From: Macrosoma leucophasiata
Lineage: Eukaryota > Arthropoda > Insecta > Lepidoptera > Hedylidae
Length of the DNA: 64,000 nt
NCBI GenBank assembly: GCA_036365455.1
Contig: JAWQUS010000007.1
Coordinates: 17,686,001-17,750,000, forward strand
Direction of reading: 5' to 3'
Below the pieces are notes generated by a model. That model saw nothing but the letters and a program-made list of their open reading frames with translations, was not told the DNA's origin and did not search any database. Below, piece after piece: positions 32,371-42,286 of the stretch. Numbering within the stretch: the first letter of the stretch is position 1; each line of letters starts with the position of its first letter. The translations under genes were made by a program, and so were the position numbers.

Positions 32371-34525
32371 TGTTTGTGTATTTTTGTTTTAATTTTATTT
32401 TAGGTTATAGCGCAACCAGCAGGACAGTGATGTTTAAATATTTTGATTATATCATTAAAGGTTAGTGCAAACAATATTTGTGAGTATTAATTGTACACTA
32501 TATTTTCATTTTTATACAAAATATACTTTTATTAATCCTTTATTTACTTAAAATAGAATATAATATATTGAGCACACAGTTGACTATTTTACTGCTATTA
32601 TATCATTTTAATTGGGATGTAGTAATATTAGGTAATGTGATAGTGCCTATCTCCTCCAACTCTTACTGAGTAAATAGTAAGATAAATATGTCATATTATT
32701 TTTTATCTACAGGTTCAAGGTCAGCTACAAGAAACAAGAAAACTTCTGCACTTCACCTCACTAGTGGTGCAGTGCAACCAAAAACTCTAATATAAATTCA
32801 TCAAAGCAAAATACCTACTTCTACCTTTCATTTCTTATGTAGGTATATAATGTTGAGCCGTAATTGGATGAGAGATCAATAAAATTAAATTATTTCATTG
32901 TAAATATGTAGTTGCAAGATCTGGGGATATATGTCTTTGAACTGAAATGATTATATACAAATAATTCTTATTTGAAATATATATTGTTGGAAGTATCTTA
33001 TTGAATGTTTTATTTTCCTATAAATTATATAGATATCTTGTGCTCCACACTCTGAGCCTACCCTGTAAGGGGTGAAGATATATCCGTACATAGATAATCT
33101 ATGATATCGTAATCTACGAGATTATTAGTTTGTGTACTAAAATGGCAAACAAGCATATTATATAGGTACTTAGTTTTTTTTATGTAGGTACTTATTGAAA
33201 GAGGAAAACAAACATGCAGTTCACATTGATGATAAATGATGACTGCAGCCTATAGACACCCATACAAAGACCAGAGGTCAAAATGCAGATGTGTTACCAC
33301 TACTGAGGCCTAAGGTGTTATGCCTCTGTGCCGGAAATTACAGGGCCGTACATAACCATCTGATTGTAACACGATAGTGCTGAACACGACCATTTAGCGG
33401 CAAGTAAATATATTAGGTAATGTGGTAGTGCCTACGTCCGCGAGCTCCGTCCCTGGAGCGCTACCACCAGTAAAGCTCCAATGACTTTGATAACATTGAT
33501 TGCAAATGAATACTGTAGGTACCCCACATACATCTAGGTAGGTATAAATAAGCCAGTCAAGTCTTAGCTGGTAGGCAGGGCCTTTTTTTGGCTTTGTTGT
33601 TAAAGTGGCAAACAAGCATGCAGTTCACATCAATGTTAAGTGATGACTGCAGCCTATAGACACCCACAAAAAGAACAAGGTCAAAATGCATATGCGTAAC
33701 CACTCCTGAGGCCTGAGGTGTTATGCCTCTGTGCCGGAAATTACAGGGCCGTAACCCTGGGGTTCTCATGCTGTGGAACAATATTAAAAACTAATTAGTC
33801 ATTTTATAATTTCACCTTCACAAACACACTGGACCGTAACTAAACTATTTTTTCACGGATCGGAAAGTAAATAAATTAGGTTGGAAAGTAAATACATTAG
33901 ACTATTATTGTATTATGTTAGTGTCTAATATATTAAAATAATGGTTTGAACATACAAATTATTTTATAATTATTAGTACAGATAGTTATTTTTGTTAGGA
34001 ACATTCCTTATAAAACTTTTACAAAAAAAATTATTAGGTACTTAATAGCATCAAAAAATCTAAAAATTAACGTTTAATAAAAAGTAAAAAAAACAACATT
34101 AACTTATTAGTCAGAGAGTTCACATCTGATAGGATTCGAACATTCTCCATCACGCCATATGTCTGTTTTTTGATGCGACGAATATTGGGTATATAAATTA
34201 TAACATTTCTTTCGTTTGTATGTGTGCGAATTGCTAGTTCACGTATTCTAGTCGCAGTACAATAACCAATATTTCGAAATTGTAGCTATCAGTAGTCTCA
34301 ACTAAATCAAAAATGTATACAAAAATGATTTTCATGTTCGCTAAACTCACATTAATTACTCCCTTTCGCTTTAATTTTGTTGAAATGAATTAAAACACGC
34401 TTTCCAAGAAACTAGCCCGTAGCTGGAAGAGCTGGATCACGAATTTCGTCTTCGTCGTTATGGCTGTTGATATATGTTTAAATATCGAATTAGGATACAT
34501 CGATATTTTTAAATATGTCAAGTAA
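32371..34525. other. Intergenic stretch with repeat copies
   Basis: No gene is supported. Two copies of the 250-bp dispersed repeat (33205-33475 and 33605-33755) lie here. A LINE-tail-like phrase (ctccacactctgagcctaccctg) is at about 33040. The rest is AT-rich. Confidence 0.55.
33205..33475 (-). repeat. 250-bp dispersed repeat, near-complete copy
   Basis: Runs from tgcagttcacattgatg through gccggaaattacagggcc to gagcgctaccaccag. A second, shorter copy at 33605-33755 has the same order and orientation. Confidence 0.75.
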
Positions 34526-34583
34526 TGGCATCGCTATTACGCATATTGCCAGTGTCAAGTAAAACGATAAACGATAATACGTA
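34526..34583. repeat. Left part of dispersed repeat split by the LTR element
   Basis: tggcatcgctattacgcata and the following 25 bases match 48176-48220. The repeat resumes after the LTR element at 40043 (cgtattcg...cagcgtaaaagt), matching 48218-48252. The LTR element thus inserted into a repeat whose uninterrupted relative sits at 48.2 kb. Confidence 0.75.
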
Positions 34584-35278
34584 TGTAGCAGCCACTAACA
34601 GCAGAAACGGTGACGAAATAGTTCCTAAAAGAACTGTTTTAGTACAGCACGCATTGACGCACAAGAGACAGGAAAGTTCTTAAAAGAACTATATGCTGTA
34701 CAGATGACGTTCGACAGAGACAGGATGGTAGCTCTGAAAAGAGCTGTTAGAGCTCTTCATCTGCAACCACGCTCTAACATCTTCAGTCTTCGACGTCTCC
34801 ACTTCAATACTCACCGCACGACTTCAGATCCAGCTTGAACTCATAGCCACATCAGTCTCCGCTTCAGTCTACATCTTCGGCACGCGTCGTCAGCCGGCGA
34901 GCTCCCGCGACGCGTGCGTTCATCTTGCGAGCCCCGAGCGAAAGAGCGAGCCAGCGAGCGCCGCACATACTTATACCGGCGACTGGCGCATGCGCACTGG
35001 AGTTCACCGAACTTCGAACGTATCGCGCATGCGCGCATTGCTCCCGCGCTGACCTTGACCGATAAATCGACACGTGCCAGAAAAGAGACAGAAATTGAGA
35101 TAGCATTATCAATTATCTAAAATCCTATTGGTTGTTAATTATTTATCTGTTATTTTATTGGTTTTTCTTATTTTCCATTTTTGTATAAATTGTGCTGTTT
35201 TTTGTGTAAAAAGATATTCTACTACAACCTTCTGAAGAGTTTCATTATAATCAAGAACGAACACAAACAGTCTCAACA
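34584..35278 (+). repeat. 5' LTR, 695 bp
   Basis: TGT...ACA ends. Contains GC-rich sequence (34860-35050) and an AT-rich 3' part ending caagaacgaacacaaacag. Its last 533 bp (34746-35278) recur as the 3' LTR; its first 162 bp do not. Confidence 0.9.
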
Positions 35279-35279
35279 G

Positions 35280-35297
35280 TGGTGACCCCGACGTGAT
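35280..35297 (+). other. Primer binding site, tRNA-Trp type
   Basis: TGGTGACCCCGACGTGAT begins one base after the 5' LTR. It is complementary to the 3' end of eukaryotic tRNA-Trp as recalled for CsRn1-clade elements. Confidence 0.75.
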
Positions 35298-35467
35298 ACC
35301 AAGGATCTCAAGAAAACCAGGCAAATCCCTGCCAGCCTGCCCAGCGACCTGCACACGTCAAACAAGGCGAAGCTCTGCCCGGCTGTACAGCGACTTACTG
35401 CATACAGCCTGCAAAGGAAAAAAGGAAGGCGAATCCCTGTCCGGCTGCCCATCCACACAACACCGTC

Positions 35468-36349
35468 ATGGAACCCACCCAGCCACTCGCCCCAGGACGC
35501 CTCCACGAAGCCGCCACACCAACGACGTCTCACGCACCACACGCCGATGGCATAGCGCTGTCCATGCGCATACCCCCATTCTGGCGCGACAATCCACGGC
35601 TGTGGTACATAAATTTCGAGACCGCCACTGAAGACCTAAAAAGAAGTACCGCCCAGCTCACGCAGATGGTCCTCGTCCAGCTCGATAAAGGGGACGTTGA
35701 GCAAATCGCCGACATTCTCTGCAACACACCACGGGACGAGCAATACCAGGCCATCAAGAAGCGACTGATCTCCGTTTATGAGGAATCAGATAGCCGGCAG
35801 CTACAAAAACTACTGGCTGAAATGGAGCTCGGTGACCAGAAGCCCACCCACCTACTACGACGTATGCGCATGCTAGCGAAGGACAAGGTCACCGACACAA
35901 CGCTGCGCATGATGTGGACCAAACTCCTCCCAGCCCACGTCCGATCTGTCCTCGCCGTCAGCGAGACATTTAGGCACCAAACAACTCTAGAAGAGCTAGC
36001 TTTGCTCGCCGACACTATGCTCGAGCAAACCCACGATGTCGCCGCTATCTCCGTGCAACCACCGTCACCACCTACCCCAGCACCAACCAGTCAAGCCGAC
36101 ACCCAATTCCTCATCGACGAGATCCGCAAGTTGACCTTGGAAATCAACGAGCTAAAAACAAGACCGCCGTACCACAATAACAACAACATGCACCGGTACC
36201 GCCAGCGCTCCCGCCAACGAAGCACCTCTCGTCAGCGTTCCCGGACGCCCACTGACTCTCCGGCACACTGTTACTACCATCGACGCTTCGGTAGTCAAGC
36301 GAGACGATGCACTACACCATGTACCTACAAGCAACAGTCGGAAAACTAG
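35468..36349 (+). CDS. gag: Gag of the LTR retrotransposon
   Basis: A 293-residue protein. The central part (about residues 30-190) contains PPFWRDNPRLWYINFETA, then YQAIKKRLISVYEESDSRQL and HLLRRMRMLA, typical of the capsid of this clade. A proline-rich linker and an Arg/Ser-rich stretch follow. Near the C-terminus lies a C-x2-H-x9-C-x3-C knuckle (CYYHRRFGSQARRCTTPC). This CHCC order replaces the usual CCHC of retroviral nucleocapsids and is a CsRn1-clade trait. The stop codon lies inside the start of pol, which is in the -1 frame; an A-run (ggaaaac) abuts the gag stop and is a possible slippage site. Confidence 0.9.
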   Translation: MEPTQPLAPGRLHEAATPTTSHAPHADGIALSMRIPPFWRDNPRLWYINFETATEDLKRSTAQLTQMVLVQLDKGDVEQIADILCNTPRDEQYQAIKKRLISVYEESDSRQLQKLLAEMELGDQKPTHLLRRMRMLAKDKVTDTTLRMMWTKLLPAHVRSVLAVSETFRHQTTLEELALLADTMLEQTHDVAAISVQPPSPPTPAPTSQADTQFLIDEIRKLTLEINELKTRPPYHNNNNMHRYRQRSRQRSTSRQRSRTPTDSPAHCYYHRRFGSQARRCTTPCTYKQQSEN

Positions 36350-39300
36350 AACGAACGTTGGCAGAGGCGGATACCGGCGTTCCCAACTCATCATACCGCC
36401 TATTCGTCCGTGACCGGAAGACGAATTACTCCTTCTTGGTAGACACTGGGGCTAACATATCCGTGCTACCAAGGAAGCAAGGCCAGACACCAACGCCGCT
36501 CCCATTCAAGTTGTACGCAGCAAACAACACAACGATAAATACCTACGGAGAGAAAACGCTCGAACTTGACCTGAATTTAAGACGACCATACAAATGGAAA
36601 TTCATCATCGCCGACGTGTCGAAACCGATACTTGGAGCCGACTTCCTCAACCACCATCAATTGATCGTAGACATCAAACATCGAAGATTGATTGATGGCG
36701 TCACAAACCTACAAGTCGCCGCTCCACTAATGTCTACAAACATACCTACAATACGCAGTATCGACATCCGCGAGTCCTACCATGACATACTTGCGAAATA
36801 CCCTGGCACTACGCGACTCACTTCAATGAATCTGAATTCGAAAATCAACGTCGAGCACTACATCGAAACCACCGGACAACCAGTACACTGCCGTGCCCGT
36901 CCGATACCTCCGCATCGATACGAAACCGTTCGAAAAGAATTTGAGAACATGATGCAACAAGGTCTATGTCGTCCCAGCAAGAGCCCATGGTCATCACCAC
37001 TACATATAGTACCGAAGAAAAATGGAGATATACGAGTGTGTGGTGACTATCGCCGCCTCAATACGATTACAACACCCGATCGCTACCCAGTTCCCAGAAT
37101 CAAGGACTTCACCTACCACCTCTCCGGAAACAACGTATTTTCGACAATTGACCTGAACCGCGCATATGCCCAGATCATAGTCCGAGAGCAAGATATCGAA
37201 AAAACCGCTATCATTACACCATTCGGTTTATTCGAATTCCCACGCATGTGTCCCGGCTTGAAGAACGCAGGCCAAACTTTTCAACGATATATACACGAAG
37301 TACTGCGTGGACTCGACTACGTTTTCCCGTTTATCGACGACGTCCTGATCGCCTCAACCAATGAAACGGAACACCGAGAGCACCTCAACACCGTACTGTC
37401 ACGATTGGAAGAAAACGGCATCACAATCAATCCCGCCAAGTGTGTTCTCGGTCAGCCGCAAGTCAAATTCCTCGGCTACATCGTGTCAAACGAAGGCATC
37501 AAACCACCTGAAGAAAAGGTCGAAGCCATCCTTAAATACACCAAGCCAAAGACAATCGAAGAACTACGACGCTTCCTCGGCATGCTGAACTTCTATCGCG
37601 ATCACATACCTAACGCCGCTTTATTACAAGCTCCGCTGAACGCATACCTACACGATGCAAAGAAGCGCGATAAGACAGTCATCGAGTGGACCGACGCCGC
37701 GAATCAAGCATTTGACGCATGTAAAGTCAGCATCAGTAACGCAGCTTTACTCGCTCACCCGTCTCACCACGCCACTCTCGCAATATTCAGCGACGCCTCA
37801 GACAAGGCCGCAGGAGCAGTTCTTCAACAATACATAAACAACACATGGCAACCACTTGGATATTTTTCGAAGAAATTTTCCGATGCGCAACAGAAGTACT
37901 CTACCTACGATCGCGAGTTACTAGCTATACATATGGCAGTTACTCACTTCCGTAAAATCTTCGAAGGGCGACCACTCATCATTTTCACCGACCACAAACC
38001 GCTGACATTCGCGATGAACAAAACGCAGAGTAACACCGAGACGCCACGGCGAACGCGACAACTACTTTTCATCAGCGAATTCACCACGGATATCAGACAC
38101 GTATCCGGATCAGAAAACGTTTGTGCCGACGCTCTCAGCCGCATCGAAGCCATATCCTGTCCATCATCCATCAACTACGAAGAGATTGCAAAATCACAAG
38201 AAAAAGATCCGAGCATCCAACAATTAATGCAACAACCAAACCTATGCATTAAAAAAATCAGTATACCAAATACCAACATCGAACTATACTGCGACACCTC
38301 CACTACATACGTGCGACCGTACATACCTACCGAATATCGCCAAGAAGTATTCAACAGTATACACAACATAAGTCATCCCGGAACGAGAACAACACGGAAA
38401 CTTATTACGAGAAAATACTTTTGGCCGGCAATGAACAACGACATCGGAACGTGGACGAAGCAATGTATAAATTGCCAGAAAAGCAAAATACATCGTCACA
38501 CCCACAGCGAGATCGGAACTTTCCCGCCAACCGAGCGATTCACACACATTCACGCCGACATCGTAGGACCGCTACCTACGACCGCTCAAGGACATCGCTA
38601 CCTAGTAACAATGATCGACCGACACACCCGATGGCCCGAAGCTATACCTACTACCGACATCACCGCCGAAACAGTCGCCGAAGTTATCTACAACAATTGG
38701 ATTTGTCGATTTGGATGCCCTACAACAATAACTACGGATCAAGGAAGACAATTCGAGAGTAATTTGTTTACAAACCTAATGAAAATAATGGGAGTAAACA
38801 GAATACGAACAACTCCGTATCACCCGCAGAGCAACGGAATCGTCGAAAGATGGCATCGCACGCTAAAATCATCTTTACGCGCCAAATTATCAGACGCGCG
38901 AAGTTCCTGGAATCAAACACTGCCGACCGTAATGTTCGGTTTACGCGCCGCTCTCCGCTCCGATAGTGACGTAAGCGCCACCGAATTAACCTACGGACAT
39001 AACCTACGTCTACCCAGCGATTTCTTCGAGGCAAGCATATCGACCACGCCTACATCAATGGACTACGGCTACGTGCAAAACCTACGAGAAATCATCGCGC
39101 AAAATCGACCGCAACAACGTAACGCACGAAACAATAAACACATTTTCGTTCATCAAGACCTACATACCTGCAGTCATGTGTTTATTAGAGTCGACGCGAT
39201 ACGCACACCGCTTCAAACACCCTATGAAGGTCCCTACAAGGTCGTAAATCGCACAGACAAAGTGTTTACGATCCAGTTACCTGAGCGTCAAACCAACATA

Positions 39301-39816
39301 TCTATCGACAGACTCAAGCCTGCCTATGTTGTGGAAGACACTGAAAACTTACCTTTACCACAAATCCACTTACCTCAAAAACCTTTACCGTTACCTCAGA
39401 ACCACATACCTTTACCTGAAAACCTTTTACCTTTACCTGAAAACCTTATACCTATACCTCAAGATCTGTTACCGAACACTTCGAGCACATCACAGCAATC
39501 GACTCACTCGTTAGAGCTCTTCATCTGCAACCACGCTCTAACATCTTCAGTCTTCGACGTCTCCACTTCAATACTCACCGCACGACTTCAGATCCAGCTT
39601 GAACTCATAGCCACATCAGTCTCCGCTTCAGTCTACATCTTCGGCACGCGTCGTCAGCCGGCGAGCTCCCGCGACGCGTGCGTTCATCTTGCGAGCCCCG
39701 AGCGAAAGAGCGAGCCAGCGAGCGCCGCACATACTTATACCGGCGACTGGCGCATGCGCACTGGAGTTCACCGAACTTCGAACGTATCGCGCATGCGCGC
39801 ATTGCTCCCGCGCTGA
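36307..39816 (+). CDS. pol: Pol polyprotein of the LTR retrotransposon, fused to LTR sequence
   Basis: A 1169-residue open frame. Aspartic protease: FLVDTGANISVLPR (about residue 40). RT: LHIVPKKNGDIRVCGDYRRL, FSTIDLNRAYAQI, FEFPRMCPGLKNAGQTFQR, FPFIDDVLIAS (catalytic IDD). RNase H: FSDASDKAAGAVLQ, YDRELLAIHMAV, IFTDHKPLTF. Integrase: an H-H-C-C finger (HNISHPGTR, CINCQKSK), then the three acidic residues in HADIVGPL, TTDQGRQFES and the NGIVERWHR segment. The tail has period-8 LPLPENLL-like repeats (39346-39470). From 39510 on the frame reads about 100 codons of 3' LTR sequence, because a deletion joined pol to mid-LTR. The catalytic parts are intact; the last 100 residues are not native. Confidence 0.93.
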   Translation: MHYTMYLQATVGKLERTLAEADTGVPNSSYRLFVRDRKTNYSFLVDTGANISVLPRKQGQTPTPLPFKLYAANNTTINTYGEKTLELDLNLRRPYKWKFIIADVSKPILGADFLNHHQLIVDIKHRRLIDGVTNLQVAAPLMSTNIPTIRSIDIRESYHDILAKYPGTTRLTSMNLNSKINVEHYIETTGQPVHCRARPIPPHRYETVRKEFENMMQQGLCRPSKSPWSSPLHIVPKKNGDIRVCGDYRRLNTITTPDRYPVPRIKDFTYHLSGNNVFSTIDLNRAYAQIIVREQDIEKTAIITPFGLFEFPRMCPGLKNAGQTFQRYIHEVLRGLDYVFPFIDDVLIASTNETEHREHLNTVLSRLEENGITINPAKCVLGQPQVKFLGYIVSNEGIKPPEEKVEAILKYTKPKTIEELRRFLGMLNFYRDHIPNAALLQAPLNAYLHDAKKRDKTVIEWTDAANQAFDACKVSISNAALLAHPSHHATLAIFSDASDKAAGAVLQQYINNTWQPLGYFSKKFSDAQQKYSTYDRELLAIHMAVTHFRKIFEGRPLIIFTDHKPLTFAMNKTQSNTETPRRTRQLLFISEFTTDIRHVSGSENVCADALSRIEAISCPSSINYEEIAKSQEKDPSIQQLMQQPNLCIKKISIPNTNIELYCDTSTTYVRPYIPTEYRQEVFNSIHNISHPGTRTTRKLITRKYFWPAMNNDIGTWTKQCINCQKSKIHRHTHSEIGTFPPTERFTHIHADIVGPLPTTAQGHRYLVTMIDRHTRWPEAIPTTDITAETVAEVIYNNWICRFGCPTTITTDQGRQFESNLFTNLMKIMGVNRIRTTPYHPQSNGIVERWHRTLKSSLRAKLSDARSSWNQTLPTVMFGLRAALRSDSDVSATELTYGHNLRLPSDFFEASISTTPTSMDYGYVQNLREIIAQNRPQQRNARNNKHIFVHQDLHTCSHVFIRVDAIRTPLQTPYEGPYKVVNRTDKVFTIQLPERQTNISIDRLKPAYVVEDTENLPLPQIHLPQKPLPLPQNHIPLPENLLPLPENLIPIPQDLLPNTSSTSQQSTHSLELFICNHALTSSVFDVSTSILTARLQIQLELIATSVSASVYIFGTRRQPASSRDACVHLASPERKSEPASAAHTYTGDWRMRTGVHRTSNVSRMRALLPR

Positions 39817-40042
39817 CCTTGACCGATAAATCGACACGTGCCAGAAAAGAGACAGAAATTGAGATAGCATTATCAATTATCTAAAATCCTATTGGTTGTT
39901 AATTATTTATCTGTTATTTTATTGGTTTTTCTTATTTTCCATTTTTGTATAAATTGTGCTGTTTTTTGTGTAAAAAGATATTCTACTACAACCTTCTGAA
40001 GAGTTTCATTATAATCAAGAACGAACACAAACAGTCTCAACA
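39510..40042 (+). repeat. Truncated 3' LTR, 533 bp
   Basis: Matches 34746-35278 without a difference that I can see. It lacks the first 162 bp of the 5' LTR, and no polypurine tract precedes it. Confidence 0.9.
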
Positions 40043-40299
40043 CGTACGTATTCGTATTTGTTTAACAGCGTAAAAGTTTTTTTTTTCACTGGTCCTTTGG
40101 CGAAGCGAAGACAAATTTTGTCATGGCTGTATGGCCTGCGATCTACCTATTCCATTTATGCCGATCAGACTTAAAATCTATTATTTTACTTATTGCAACC
40201 AGCTTGAGTTTAAAATAATAAGTGGCTCACAAAGGAGCTGTGTGAAAATGATCGGGCCATGGCAGAACAATGTTTGAGAAATACTGGTTAGATTTTGGT

Positions 40300-40536
40300 C
40301 TAGGACCAAGGCAAATCTTCCACCTGAGAGGGCGACTTATGTTTCTCGGTGGCAATCAATTTCAAAGCCACTTTATAGTACATTTCTGTTTTCCAAAAAT
40401 GATGGTAATTATTACGCCTCGCTAAAACAGCAATGTACTGCAAAGTGGCTAATGAAATTATATTAACTGAGATAGCTACGTAATACGCCAACTGCTGATT
40501 TTGACCGCGTTTTAATGCACTAGGTAGATAAGTCAC
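40300..40536 (-). CDS. Possible small membrane protein, unrecognised
   Basis: A 78-codon minus-strand frame from ATG to TAG. It has a hydrophobic stretch of about 20 residues (LAYYVAISVNIISLATLQYI), a basic segment (LARRNNYHHF) and an amphipathic acidic/basic tail. This single-pass layout resembles small mitochondrial assembly proteins, but I do not recognise a family. A GT at the upstream side (caggtaggta) leaves open that it is an exon. It could be a chance frame. Confidence 0.25.
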   Translation of the reverse strand: MTYLPSALKRGQNQQLAYYVAISVNIISLATLQYIAVLARRNNYHHFWKTEMYYKVALKLIATEKHKSPSQVEDLPWS

Positions 40537-40769
40537 TCAAACGTAGTACCTACCTGTTTTTGATAAAATTGATTCACCAACCAAATAGGTACTTAAACAA
40601 TGATGAATTTCGTAACAAAACCAAACTGTTATTCTGCCGACTTTGCCACAAATTAATTTCCAAAAAAGGCGTTTGAAAATGCAAGATTCCTGGTACTTTC
40701 TTGACAGATGATTCTACGTACGGTATCGGACCAAATCCGCCGACCAAACCCGCTCTCGCTACTCACAAC

Positions 40770-40867
40770 CGGTTTCGGTACGGCGGACCGAATCCACAGA
40801 CCAAATACGCGCGAGCGGATCGCATCGGACTTGATTAATAATAATTATGTCCGCCGTACCGAAACCG
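40770..40867. repeat. 19-bp inverted repeat in a GC-rich stretch
   Basis: Arms CGGTTTCGGTACGGCGGAC (40770-40788) and exact complement (40849-40867), with about 60 bp between. Repeated ggaccaaatccg-like words surround it (40725-40890). Probably a small TIR element. Confidence 0.7.
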
Positions 40868-41634
40868 CGGTCCACTCCATACCAAATCCGGACGTGTACG
40901 TGACTGTTGCTACAATCTACAAGTCGCCCTGTTTTTTTTTATATCATCTTGTTTAAATAAGAACTGTTATGTTGTTATAAAAGACCACAACGCCTGAAGT
41001 CCCGCATTGACTTAGATTTCTCGTGGAGGAGCTTAGATTAGATAGGTATGTATATTACGTGGAAATAATATTGGGATTTTTCTATCCCAGAAGATTTGAA
41101 ATGACACTCTCGGTGTTTGAATTATAGATCAGAAGAATGTCAATATGCTCGTTATGAAGGCATACATTTACCTTTGCAAGGGAATAGTTATTTATCTATT
41201 CCGTGCATGAGTGCATGCAAACACTCACAACAGTCACAACTCTCCAGAAACGTCTTCCTATCACTACCCTTTCGTAATATCCTTTAATTTTTTAATGTAT
41301 CTAACCAATGTGGCAAACAAGCACGCAGTTCTGCAGAAGACATCTACTTACATAAAAACCAGAGGTCAAAATACATAATAATATTCGTTAACACCCCTGA
41401 TACCTAAGTTGTTGTCTCTGTGATTATACTACTACATACATTTAGACTTGATACACAATTTAAAAGCTTTTGTGCCACGGCATTTACAATTTTAAGTATT
41501 AGGTATACCTACCAAACTTAAAACCTATGTAATTCGTTCGCTCCTGTTAGATATCTATGGTTTCACTACACCTGTAATTAAAAAAACAACGAGTTAAACT
41601 GCGGGAGTGCGGGCAGAAGTGAAAACTTGAATAT

Positions 41635-41790
41635 TACATAATGTGCCCGGAGATGGAAACAGTTTCGCCACCTGTTACATGGGCCAAAACGTAACCGGCG
41701 AGTCGTGGGTGTTTGCATGTATGCTAGAATGCATGCATTTACCTCTGCCTATCCCTTCGGGGACTACAGGCGTGTAGTTACGTTACGTTA
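41635..41790. repeat. Dispersed 170-bp repeat, copy 2
   Basis: Same family as 25440-25620, ending cccttcggggactacaggcgtgtag. Confidence 0.65.
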
Positions 41791-42286
41791 CTTGTGTAGT
41801 ACACGTGTCCGTCTTACGCATTTCAGGTGTCCTGACGCGAGTTAAAATTATTTTACCCTACACAAAAGGTATAAGGCGCCGCCGCTAAAGACGTTTTACA
41901 CTTGAAAATCGACAAATAAAGTAGGTACAACAAGTTGCATTCATTTAAGCTACCTATCTAAACTTGACCATCAAGAATTGATGGTCAATAAGCAAAACAT
42001 ATAAAAATTGCATCTGGATATAAAAAATTACAATAAAACTATGCTACAGCAGTTATCAGCTTGAGTCAACAAGTTTATCTAATCTCATATTATCAATAGG
42101 TGTGGGTGTAAATGAATATAGAACATTAAGGTATCTTTCATTTGTTATTATTGTGACTGCGTTCTTTTTCAAAATTGGCGTTAAATATATTCAAACAAAA
42201 TGTATTTCGTTTTCAAAAGAAATGTGAAATAAAAGTGATGTGTTACAAAATATTGGAAGTGTTTTGGTGTATTGATTGTTTTGAAG

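Larger units (their letters stand above)
34584..40042 (+). mobile_element. Ty3-type LTR retrotransposon (CsRn1/Kabuki-like), very young
   Basis: Starts TGTAGCAGCC and ends TCTCAACA, with a 4-bp target duplication cgta (34580-34583, 40043-40046). The order is 5' LTR, tRNA-Trp-type primer binding site, gag, pol (protease, RT, RNase H, integrase) and a truncated 3' LTR. The CHCC knuckle in Gag and the Trp primer site are both known features of the CsRn1 clade, which includes Kabuki of Bombyx. The 533 bp shared by the two LTRs look identical, so insertion was recent. The coding regions are open. Confidence 0.92.
40047..42286. other. Intergenic stretch upstream of Xkr
   Basis: Holds a possible small frame (40300-40536), a GC-rich inverted repeat (40770-40867), and two dispersed repeats (41305-41430 and 41635-41790). 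A short hairpin (ttgaccatcaa, spacer gaa) is at about 41965-41989. The Xkr promoter should lie in the last few hundred bases; no clear element is seen. Confidence 0.55.

Noticed and set aside
34841..35120. Short frames in the LTRs (both copies, both strands)
   Set aside because: They are identical in the two LTRs, Arg/Ala-rich from GC-rich sequence, and without family features.
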